From Kribbella jiaozuonensis (lineage in GTDB: Bacteria; Actinomycetota; Actinomycetes; Propionibacteriales; Kribbellaceae), in NCBI RefSeq assembly GCF_005233875.1, contig NZ_SZPZ01000001.1, forward strand, positions 186,001 through 250,000: a stretch of 64,000 bases of DNA, in the 5' to 3' direction. Under the pieces are notes generated by a model. It was given only the letters and a program-made list of their open reading frames with translations, was not told where the DNA came from and made no database searches. The stretch's first letter is position 1. Each line of letters begins with the position of its first letter. Positions 24,477-32,026 of this stretch are shown in pieces. The position numbers were made by a program, and so were the translations under genes.

Positions 24477-25399
24477 GAGCGCCTCCGAAGCAGTCGCAGG
24501 TAGATCAATGAGACCAGCAGGTTCGCGATCAGCAGCAGGAACGAGATCGCCGACGAGTACCCGAGCTCACCGCCCTGCAGCGCCACGTTGTAGATGTACA
24601 CCGGCACCGTCTCGGACTCGTGGTTCGGTCCGCCCTTGGTGAGCAGGAACGGTGAGAAGTCGTTCGCCGTCCACAGCGAGATCAGCAGCGTGTTCGTCAG
24701 CACATGTCCGCGAATGTGCGGGAACACCACGTCCCGCAGCGTCTGCCAGCCCGATGCGCCGACCATCCGCGCCGACTCGAGCTGCGACGGCGGGACGGCC
24801 TGCAACGCGGACGAGTAGAGCATCATCGAGAACGCCGTACCGCGCCACGTGTTGAAGACCACGAGGCAGGCCATCGGATAGTCGATCAGCCACGCGGTCC
24901 CCGACGTACCCAGCAAGCTGTTGAGCGTGCCACCGTCGCGGTCGTAGAACGCGACCCACAGGTACGCGACCACGGTCGACGGCAGGATCCACGCGAGCAG
25001 GACGAAGGCCTCGACGGTACGGCGTACGGCGGGCCGCGTACGCCGCATGATCCACGCCAGCGTGAAGCCGAGGATGTTCTGCCCGATGATCGCCGAACCG
25101 AGCACGAACACCAACGTCAGCCACAACGCGTTGTGGAACAGCGCGTCGTTCAACGCCTTGGTGTAGTTCGACAGCCCCACGATCGACGGCGACACGGCCT
25201 CGACACCGGTCAGCCGGTAGTTCGTGATGCCGATGTAGATCGTCCAGAGCGCGGGGAAGATCAGGAAAGCGCCGATCAGCAGGAACGCGGGCGCGACGAA
25301 GCCGAGGGCCCGGCCGACGCCGAGCCCCGCGACATCCCGGGCGGGCGCACGACCCCGCCCGGGCCCGACGCCCTCAAGAGGTGCGGAGGGGGAAGCCAT
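24473..25399 (-). CDS. sugar ABC transporter permease (MalF/UgpA-like)
   Basis: 308 residues. After a cytoplasmic Pro/Gly/Arg-rich leader come six membrane segments (FVAPAFLLIGAFLIFPALWT first). The EAA loop is LESARMVGASGWQTLRDVVF. It forms the permease heterodimer with the downstream MalG-like protein. Its start codon overlaps the stop of the solute-binding protein gene (TGATG). Confidence 0.93.
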   Translation of the reverse strand: MASPSAPLEGVGPGRGRAPARDVAGLGVGRALGFVAPAFLLIGAFLIFPALWTIYIGITNYRLTGVEAVSPSIVGLSNYTKALNDALFHNALWLTLVFVLGSAIIGQNILGFTLAWIMRRTRPAVRRTVEAFVLLAWILPSTVVAYLWVAFYDRDGGTLNSLLGTSGTAWLIDYPMACLVVFNTWRGTAFSMMLYSSALQAVPPSQLESARMVGASGWQTLRDVVFPHIRGHVLTNTLLISLWTANDFSPFLLTKGGPNHESETVPVYIYNVALQGGELGYSSAISFLLLIANLLVSLIYLRLLRRRS

Positions 25400-26829
25400 C
25401 AGTTACTGGTGACCTTGTCCTTGCCGCCGGCCGCGGTCTCGACCGCCTTCTGGTACGCCGATGCCGCCGCGTCCGTGCTCTTCCCGGCCACCACATCCGC
25501 GGTCGCCTGCTGCAGCGCCGCCGAGATCTTCGGGTACTCCGCCAGACCCGGACGGAACTGCGTGATCGGCAGGACCTTCTCGGCGATGAAGCTCAGCATC
25601 GGGTCACTCGCGAGTACTTCGCTGTTGACGTCGGACCGCTGCGTGATCTTCGCCGCGCCGTCGAGCGACGCCTTCACCATCTCCGAGGAGTTCATGAACT
25701 GCAGCAGCTCCCACGCCTGCTGCGGGAACTTCGTGTTCGGGTTGATCACGGTCGCGCCGCCGCCCGACATCGAGACGAAGTCCTGGCCCTTCACGCCCGC
25801 GCCCGGCTTCATGGCCGGGATCAGTGCCCAGCCCACCGCGCTGTCGCGGTCGGCCATCTTGGCCACACCCTCCTTGGGCTCCACCACGCTGCGCCAGAAG
25901 TAGTCGCTCTCGCCGAGGATGCCGATCTTGTTCGCCGCGAACTCCGCGAACGACTTGTCCCGGCCCTTGGCCTCCTTCTGCAGCACGGGGTCGCCGAGAC
26001 CGGTGCTGTAGATCTGGTGGTAGAAGTCCAGCACCTGCCGCAGCTGCGGGCTGTTGCCCAGCCACTTGCCGTCGGTGTTGACGGTCGCGCCGGTGCCGAC
26101 CAGCAGCGGCAGTACGCCCTGCATGGTGGTCGCCTCGCCCATCGCCGTACCGGCGTTGATCTGGATCGGCGTCACGCCGGGCAGCTTCTTCAGCGCCTGG
26201 CCGGCCGAGATGATGTCGTCCCACGACTTCGGCTGCCAGTCGGCCGGCAGTCCGGCCTGCTGGAACAGCTTCTTGTTGAAGTAGAGCACCCGGCCGTCGG
26301 TGCCGCCCGGTACGCCGTACCGCTGGCCGTTGTAGCTGCCGAGCGCCTGGACGGACTCGGGGATCTGCTTCCAGCCGTCCCAGTCGTTCACCTTGGCGGC
26401 GTCGCCGACGGTGTCGGTGAGCGGCTTGATGTACCCGGCCTGCGCGAACTCGCCGACCCAGATGCCGTCGATCTGGAACAGGTCCGGTCCGGACTTGTTC
26501 GACAGGTCGAGGGACAGCTTCTGCTTGTAGACCTCGTCGTCGGAGCCGTCGCCCTGGAACTTGACCGTGACGTCGACGCCCTTGCCCTTCTGGTCGGCGA
26601 CGAACTTCGGGATCAGTACGTCGGACAGGAACGTCGCCCCGGCGCTGCTCTTACCGCCCTTGACCGAGTTCGAGCCGATGGTCAGCTCGACCTTCTTGGC
26701 GTCGGCGTTCCGGTTCGCGTCCTGACCGCCGCTGCTGCCCGCGTCGGAGGAGCCGAGGCATCCGGTGAGCAGCGCGAGGGCGGCGGCGCCGAGGACGCCG
26801 GCGGTGGTCAACCGCGAGAGTGATCGCAT
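25399..26829 (-). CDS. ABC transporter solute-binding lipoprotein
   Basis: 476 residues. The signal peptide ends in the lipobox LLTGC, so the mature protein is lipid-anchored outside the membrane. It is a cluster B (MalE/UgpB-like) extracellular binding protein: GPDLFQIDGIWVGEFAQAG, YGVPGGTDGRVLYFNKKLF, and a C-terminal TADVVAGKSTDAAASAYQ. The ligand is probably an oligosaccharide or sugar-phosphate ester. It is the first gene of the transporter unit. AGGAG precedes the ATG, and the leader holds a GAGAGTG-N15-CACTCTC inverted repeat. Confidence 0.93.
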   Translation of the reverse strand: MRSLSRLTTAGVLGAAALALLTGCLGSSDAGSSGGQDANRNADAKKVELTIGSNSVKGGKSSAGATFLSDVLIPKFVADQKGKGVDVTVKFQGDGSDDEVYKQKLSLDLSNKSGPDLFQIDGIWVGEFAQAGYIKPLTDTVGDAAKVNDWDGWKQIPESVQALGSYNGQRYGVPGGTDGRVLYFNKKLFQQAGLPADWQPKSWDDIISAGQALKKLPGVTPIQINAGTAMGEATTMQGVLPLLVGTGATVNTDGKWLGNSPQLRQVLDFYHQIYSTGLGDPVLQKEAKGRDKSFAEFAANKIGILGESDYFWRSVVEPKEGVAKMADRDSAVGWALIPAMKPGAGVKGQDFVSMSGGGATVINPNTKFPQQAWELLQFMNSSEMVKASLDGAAKITQRSDVNSEVLASDPMLSFIAEKVLPITQFRPGLAEYPKISAALQQATADVVAGKSTDAAASAYQKAVETAAGGKDKVTSN

Positions 26830-26863
26830 CGAGGCTCCTAGCGAAAGGCGAAAGTGGGCCGGG

Positions 26864-26892
26864 GAGAGTGCCGGTCAAAGATTGTCACTCTC
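26864..26892. promoter_or_regulatory. inverted repeat in the leader of the ABC transporter operon
   Basis: GAGAGTG-N15-CACTCTC lies 35-63 bp upstream of the solute-binding protein start. It may be an operator overlapping the promoter, or a leader hairpin. Confidence 0.4.
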
Positions 26893-27110
26893 AAACGACT
26901 ATGTGAAGACTTTTTCCCAACCGCGCGTGAACCATGCAGGTGCTGTAGGCAACGAAGCGTGCGCTGTCAAGCCGGGATTCCGCGGGACGCATTGCGGAAG
27001 AGTTAAAGGATGCTCAAGGTTCTGTGGCAACAGGTAGTTGACTAGATACAGAGCGTGAGGATCGGAGCTACTGTCTTGCCGACCGGTTCAGTGGATCGGA
27101 GGTGACAGAC
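26893..27110. other. intergenic gap with no recognised gene
   Basis: Apart from likely promoters I see no gene here. A TAGATA element (27043-27048), with a weak TTCTGT at 27020-27025, could drive the mini-ORF at 27111. Confidence 0.3.
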
Positions 27111-27185
27111 ATGGGACTGCTCCACGGAGTTGCTTGCCTTCTCGACGACCTGCTTGATCACTGCCATCACTGGTGTTGGTGGTGA
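27111..27185 (+). CDS. 24-residue Cys/His/Trp-rich peptide
   Basis: A tiny ORF with an excellent ribosome site (GGAGG at 27098-27102, 8 bp before ATG). The peptide begins MGLLHGVACL, has an acidic Leu-rich middle (LLDDLLD) and ends DHCHHWCWW. The closing cluster of Cys, His and Trp could bind metal or heme. It might also act as an attenuation leader sensing Cys, His or Trp, but no biosynthetic gene follows on this strand. No homologue is recognised. Translation is unproven. Confidence 0.45.
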   Translation: MGLLHGVACLLDDLLDHCHHWCWW

Positions 27186-27360
27186 CCGTGGCCGCCTGGT
27201 GACGGCTGCGGACCTGACGGCCGAGCGGTGACGACGACGCCGGGCTCCCGCTGACGCGCAAGCAGCGGGGATTCCGAAACGTCATCCCCGAGCATCGAGC
27301 AGCCGTCGTTCGCTTCACCAGACACAACTGAAGATTCACGTCGATTCGAAGGAGAAGAAA

Positions 27361-27395
27361 ACGGTCGGCCCCGACATGATGTCGGGGCCGACCGT
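27361..27395 (-). terminator. strong terminator for lectin-like gene
   Basis: A perfect 15-bp stem (27361-27375 with 27381-27395, loop ATGAT). On the minus strand it is followed by TTTTCTTC, so it is an intrinsic terminator for the gene that ends at 27420. It could also stop + strand transcripts. Confidence 0.9.
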
Positions 27396-27419
27396 GTGTC
27401 TGGCTGGAACCTCCTCAGG

Positions 27420-28187
27420 TCAGCTCTGCGCCAGCTGCATCATCTGCTTCGGCAGCACCGTCATCTGGGCCGGGATCGGCAGCTGCGGCCGCAGCAGCGA
27501 CAGCAGGCTGGCCGCCGCGCCCGCGATCGGCAGCGGCAGGGCCAGGCCCAGCGACGCCAGCAGCGCGTTCACGAGCGCCAGCACCGCGCCCAGGATGTCC
27601 AGGCTCGGCACCGGGAGTCCGGCCCAGGCCTGGATCGGCGTGCCGGCCGCACTCATGCTGCCGGTCGGTTGTGCTTGCTTGGCCTTCCCCTTGCCAAGCA
27701 GCGAGGTCAGGGCAAGGCCGCTGGCAGCGTTCACGAACGTGCCCGCGTCCTTGTCGTAGCTCCACTTCTGCCCGGTGCCTTCACGGCAGGGCAGTACCAG
27801 CAGTGGCGCGGCGGCAGGTACCTTCGCCAGGTCCGCACCGCTGTCCAGGCAGGCGCCGGTCGTTGCAAGGGCGCCACCGACGCTCTTGCTCATCGCGACC
27901 TGCAGCTGGCCGGACTCGGTGTAGATCCACTCCTGGGTCTTGCCTTCCTTGCCCGGCGCGCAGGCCATCATGACCGCCATCGGGACCTTGGCGGCCGCGA
28001 CGAACGTCAGGCAGTACCGCGTGTCGGAGCGGGTGGCGATCTGTTGTGCCACGCCCACCGTGACGCCCGGTGTCTTCGAGCCTTCGGAGACGGGGTTCGC
28101 GGCCTGGGCCGGTACGGCGGTGGCGAGTGCGACGCTGACTGCGAGCACTGCCACGCCGGTACGGCTGAACAGCTTACGGATGATCAA
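27420..28187 (-). CDS. secreted ricin-B-lectin-like protein with hydrophobic tail
   Basis: 255 residues. Residues 1-29 are a Sec signal ending AVPAQA-AN. Residues 45-165 carry a partial beta-trefoil pattern with Q.W boxes (TQEWIY, GQKWSYD) and paired Cys, like ricin-type carbohydrate-binding domains. From residue 185 the chain becomes strongly hydrophobic (LGAVLALVNALLASLGLALP, then AAASLLSLL) without obvious charge, then ends in a Gln/Met-rich segment. The tail may insert in the membrane or drive assembly. No enzyme motif is seen. It is monocistronic with a strong terminator. Confidence 0.6.
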   Translation of the reverse strand: MIIRKLFSRTGVAVLAVSVALATAVPAQAANPVSEGSKTPGVTVGVAQQIATRSDTRYCLTFVAAAKVPMAVMMACAPGKEGKTQEWIYTESGQLQVAMSKSVGGALATTGACLDSGADLAKVPAAAPLLVLPCREGTGQKWSYDKDAGTFVNAASGLALTSLLGKGKAKQAQPTGSMSAAGTPIQAWAGLPVPSLDILGAVLALVNALLASLGLALPLPIAGAAASLLSLLRPQLPIPAQMTVLPKQMMQLAQS

Positions 28188-28505
28188 GACAACCTCCAGA
28201 GGTCGTGCTATCTCACGGCGTCAGGTCGTCGGGACCCCGTACGCGAGCCGGAACGCCGGCAGTGACTCAGCGCGACGTTGACGCCACAACCAGTAAGGCA
28301 CAGGTGGGACCGGGGAGGTTATGCCGATCCTGCGAAACTTGATGCCAATGGCAACTAACTGCCAAGCCCGATCTCGTTGCGCAAGGCATCGAAATCGGGC
28401 TGCCGGGTCGCCGTGCGACCGCTGTGAGGTGATCGAGATCTTACGGCAATCCGGCGGTATTCAGGTAGCTTGCCGGGAGAGTTGATGCCGTAGGCAACAG
28501 AGTGG
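28188..28505. other. 318-bp gap with paired palindromes
   Basis: No gene is seen. It should hold the promoter of the lectin-like gene (minus strand). Two copies of TTGATGCC-N3-GGCAAC are present at 28339-28355 and 28482-28498. Confidence 0.5.
28339..28498. promoter_or_regulatory. two TTGATGCC-N3-GGCAAC palindromic elements
   Basis: The two 17-bp elements (28339-28355 and 28482-28498) are identical except for the central three bases. The core TGCC-N3-GGCA is palindromic. This looks like a bipartite operator capable of looping. Confidence 0.45.
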
Positions 28506-28907
28506 TCAGTGCGGCTGCTTGGTGTCATTGGGGTCCGGGGCGAGCTCCTGCTCGGAGGCCAGACGCTCGTCGGCGGGGGTGTCGCCGGCGGTCTCGAGGG
28601 CAGGTGCGGACGTGTCACCCTCTGTGATCTCGCCGCCGACGGTGTCACTCGGCGTGGTTGTGGCCTGGGCGCGCAGCTCGCGCATCTCCTTGCGTCGGCG
28701 GTAGCCGCGGCCGAGGCCCTTCTTCAGCAGCCACAGCCCGAAGATCAGCGCGGCGCCGGCCAGGGCGCCGAGGAAGAACACGGTCGGCACCGAGACGCCG
28801 AAGTCGACGCCGAACACCTCGAGCTTGGTGGACGCGGTCGAGGACACCGAGACGCCCAGACCGAACAGCACCGCGAGGGCAATCAGAACAATTCCGAGGA
28901 CGGCCAT
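28506..28907 (-). CDS. small two-helix membrane protein
   Basis: 133 residues. Two membrane helices (IVLIALAVLFGLGVSVSS and VFFLGALAGAALIFGLWLL) are followed by a basic stretch (GRGYRRRKEMRE). An acidic, Thr/Pro/Glu-rich cytoplasmic tail of about 60 residues follows. The layout resembles LapA-type envelope proteins. It lies 36 bp after the helicase gene on the same strand. Function unknown. Confidence 0.65.
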   Translation of the reverse strand: MAVLGIVLIALAVLFGLGVSVSSTASTKLEVFGVDFGVSVPTVFFLGALAGAALIFGLWLLKKGLGRGYRRRKEMRELRAQATTTPSDTVGGEITEGDTSAPALETAGDTPADERLASEQELAPDPNDTKQPH

Positions 28908-28943
28908 GGCAAGCTGCCTTTCCGCCGGCCCTACGCCGGCCCT

Positions 28944-31253
28944 TCAGGCCTCACTGCTCAGCAATGCGGAGAGCAGCGCTACCGCGCCGCTCTTGTCGAG
29001 TGGGTTGTTCTGGTTCCCACACTTGGGTGACTGTACGCACGACGGGCATCCGTCCGTACATTCACAGTGTGCAATCGCCTCGCGTGTCGCGGTCAACCAC
29101 TCGCGCGCCGCGGCGTACCCGTGTTCGGCGAATCCGGCTCCGCCGGGGTGCCCGTCGTACACGAAGACGGTGAGGCAGCCGGTGTCGGCGTGGCGGGCGG
29201 TGGAGACGCCGCCGATGTCCCAGCGGTCGCAGGTGGCGAACAGCGGGAGCAGTCCGATCGACGCATGCTCGGCCGCATGCGCCGCTCCTGGTACGTCGGA
29301 CAGGCCCAGGTCCGCGACCGCGGTGTCGGGCATCGTCCACCAGACCGCTTTGGTCCGCAGTGTGCGCTCCGGCAGGTCGAGAGGCTGCTCATCGAGTACG
29401 TCGCCCGTCGCGATCAGCTTGCGCTGGTACGAGATGACTTGGCTCTTCACCTGGACCCAGCCGCGCGACAACTCCGCCGTACCCCAGCTACAGGTCTCCT
29501 CGGTCGCCAGGATGCTGATCTCGGTCGTGTCCCGCGCGAACGTCGTGTAGTCCGGGGAGGCCGGCTCGACGACAGCGGCATGCTCCTCGAGGTCGAGGGA
29601 CCGGACCAGGTACGACTCGCCGGCGTGCACGTAGACGGCGCCCTCATGGACCGACGAGTGCGCCGAGCCGCCGTCGACCGTGCCGAGCAAGCGACCGGTC
29701 TGGTCCTCCACGATCTGCACGGTCTTCCCGCCGGCCGACCGGATGTCGATGGCGTCGACGGCCCGCTCGCGGCGCGTCCAGAACCAGCCATGGGGCCGCT
29801 CCCGCAGCGCGCCCTGCAGCACGAGTTGTGCGATGACCTGCGACGTCGTACTGCCGAAGATCTCGAAGTCATCCTCGGTCAGCGGGACCTCCTGCGCGGC
29901 CGCACACAACTGCGGACCGAGGACGTACGGGTTCTCCGGGTTGAAGACCGTTGCCTCGACCGGCCGACCGAAGATCGCGCGCGGATGGCGCACCAGATAG
30001 GTGTCGAGCGGATCGTCGCGAGCGATCAGCAACGCAACTGCATCCCCACCAGCTCGGCCAGCACGCCCAGCCTGCTGCCAGAGCGATGCGCGCGTGCCAG
30101 GCCAACCAGATAGCAGTACGGCGTCCAGTCCGGCGATGTCGATGCCCAGCTCGAGCGCATTGGTTGCCGCGACACCGGTCAGCTCGCCGCTCTGCAACAT
30201 CCCCTCGAGGCGCCGCCGTTCCTCCGGCAGATAGCCGGCCCGGTACGCCGACACCTGGTCGATCAGCGTCGGGTCGACCTCGGCCAAGTTCTCGCGTGCT
30301 GTCATCGCAACCGATTCCGCACCGCGCCGCGAACGGACGAACGCCACAGTCCGGACACCACTGACGACCAGATCGCTCAGCAGGTCGGCCACCTCGGCCG
30401 TGGCGGAACGTCGTACCGGTGCGCCGTTCTCACCATGCATTGCGGTCAGTGGAGGCTCCCAGAGACCAAACGCGATGCCGCCGCGCGGAGAGCCGTCCTC
30501 GACCACCTCCACCATCGGCAGGCCGGTCAAGCGTTCGCCTGACACCGCCGGCTCGGCAACAGTCGCCGAAGCGCAGATGAAGATCGGATGAGCGCCGTAC
30601 TGCGCGCAGACCCGCCGCAACCGTCGCAGTACGCCGGCCACATGAGCGCCGAAGACGCCGCGGTAGTGGTGACACTCATCCACCACGACGTACTGCAGGC
30701 AGCCCAGAAAACGCGCCCAGCGTTGGTGATTCGGCAGAACGGACCGGTGCAGCATGTCCGGATTGCTGAGCACGTACGTCGCATGGTCGCGCGCCCAGTC
30801 GCGCTCGCTGCGCTCGGAGTCCCCGTCCAGCGTCGTCGCACGCAGACCGGGCACGGTGTACGACGAGACCGCGCGCAGCTGGTCGTGCGCCAGCGCCTTC
30901 GTCGGAGACAGGTACAACAACGACGCAGTACGGCGATGTGGTGACGCGGCCTGCGCAATGCTCAACGTGGCAAAGGCCGGCAGCAGATAGCCGAGCGACT
31001 TGCCCGATGCGGTCCCGGTCGCGACGACGACGTGCTTCCCGGCGTACGCCGCTTCGGCCGTGGCGACCTGATGTGTCCACGGAGCCGTGATGCCGGCGTC
31101 GCGCAGCTGGCCGAGCACTTCGTCCGGAACCCAGCGCGGCCAATCACACGTTTGCCCCAACCGGGGCGGCACGGACTCGACGTGGGTCAACCGGTCGTCA
31201 CGACCGGCGGCCAGGCGTTTCAGGACAGCCTCCGCCTCACCACCTGCACGCAT
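28944..31253 (-). CDS. MrfA-type DEAD/DEAH helicase with C-terminal zinc cluster
   Basis: 769 residues. Walker A ATGTASGKSLGYLLPAF, motif II VVVDECHHYRG, motif III CASATVAEP, motif V ATNALELGIDIAGLD and motif VI QQAGRAGRAG are intact. The C terminus carries the DUF1998/MZB domain with four Cys (HCECTDGCPSCVQSPKCG), which in MrfA is needed for DNA repair. MrfA helps repair mitomycin crosslinks in Bacillus. The gene is divergent from the STAS gene and lies in the conserved actinobacterial block with topA. Confidence 0.9.
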   Translation of the reverse strand: MRAGGEAEAVLKRLAAGRDDRLTHVESVPPRLGQTCDWPRWVPDEVLGQLRDAGITAPWTHQVATAEAAYAGKHVVVATGTASGKSLGYLLPAFATLSIAQAASPHRRTASLLYLSPTKALAHDQLRAVSSYTVPGLRATTLDGDSERSERDWARDHATYVLSNPDMLHRSVLPNHQRWARFLGCLQYVVVDECHHYRGVFGAHVAGVLRRLRRVCAQYGAHPIFICASATVAEPAVSGERLTGLPMVEVVEDGSPRGGIAFGLWEPPLTAMHGENGAPVRRSATAEVADLLSDLVVSGVRTVAFVRSRRGAESVAMTARENLAEVDPTLIDQVSAYRAGYLPEERRRLEGMLQSGELTGVAATNALELGIDIAGLDAVLLSGWPGTRASLWQQAGRAGRAGGDAVALLIARDDPLDTYLVRHPRAIFGRPVEATVFNPENPYVLGPQLCAAAQEVPLTEDDFEIFGSTTSQVIAQLVLQGALRERPHGWFWTRRERAVDAIDIRSAGGKTVQIVEDQTGRLLGTVDGGSAHSSVHEGAVYVHAGESYLVRSLDLEEHAAVVEPASPDYTTFARDTTEISILATEETCSWGTAELSRGWVQVKSQVISYQRKLIATGDVLDEQPLDLPERTLRTKAVWWTMPDTAVADLGLSDVPGAAHAAEHASIGLLPLFATCDRWDIGGVSTARHADTGCLTVFVYDGHPGGAGFAEHGYAAAREWLTATREAIAHCECTDGCPSCVQSPKCGNQNNPLDKSGAVALLSALLSSEA

Positions 31254-31471
31254 ACCGCGAGCTTAGGGCGTGGCACGGACAGCGAATCGCTGAGGACGAG
31301 CTGAGAGTGCACGTGCGGCGTGCACGGTCGGATGCACACGGTCGGATGCACGCGGCTTTTTGGGGAGGGGAATCGACTTCGGTCTGACGAGATGAAAGAG
31401 TTTTCGGTAGCGGGTCTTACTCACGGTCCGTACATGGTTGAATGCAGCAGTTCACGGGATCGGAGGCCGAA

Positions 31472-31801
31472 GTGGATCTGTCGCTGACCGCGCGCGCCGA
31501 GGGCGGGCGGACCGTCATCGAGGTGGCGGGGGAGATCGACGTCTACACCGCACCGAAGCTCCGCGAGAAGATCGCCGCGCTTGTCGATGAAGGGGTCTAC
31601 GACCTGGTCATCGACCTGGAACGCGTGGAGTTCCTGGACTCCACCGGCCTCGGCGTTCTCGTCGGCGGGCTGAAACGGGTGCGCACCCACGACGGTTCGC
31701 TGTCCCTGGTCTGTACCCAGGAACGGCTGCTGAAGATCTTCCGGATCACCGGCCTGACAAAGGTCTTCGACATCCATCCGGACGTCGCCTCGGCGATCTG
31801 A
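31472..31801 (+). CDS. STAS-domain anti-sigma factor antagonist
   Basis: 109 residues from GTG 31472 ([12 protein letters not shown]), supported by GGAGG at 31462-31466. An in-frame ATG at 31442 would add 10 residues but lacks a ribosome site. It has a STAS fold: [18 protein letters not shown], then [20 protein letters not shown] with the phosphorylatable Ser in DSTGLG. Members bind anti-sigma kinases and release a stress sigma factor. No kinase or sigma gene is nearby. Confidence 0.9.
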   Translation: MDLSLTARAEGGRTVIEVAGEIDVYTAPKLREKIAALVDEGVYDLVIDLERVEFLDSTGLGVLVGGLKRVRTHDGSLSLVCTQERLLKIFRITGLTKVFDIHPDVASAI

Positions 31802-32026
31802 TCCCGGCGTCCCGAAGCGAAAAGGTGTCCACAAGGCTACGAAGAGTGAGCTGCTTGCTCAGACACCCGGGTATGGCGTAGACCACCCTGTCGTCAGGTC
31901 TGGTCGGGAACCCGTTAGAGTAGCCCACCGCGCCAGTCCATTGGCGTTGTGTCGTATTTCCCCAACCCTTCGGTTGCGGCAGATGGGGGCCGTCAAGCCT
32001 GGATGGGTTGCCTACAAGGAGGACGG

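Noticed and set aside
27088..27339. An 83-residue minus-strand ORF across the mini-ORF region
   Set aside because: No ribosome site, no recognisable motif, and it overlaps a well-supported + strand mini-ORF.
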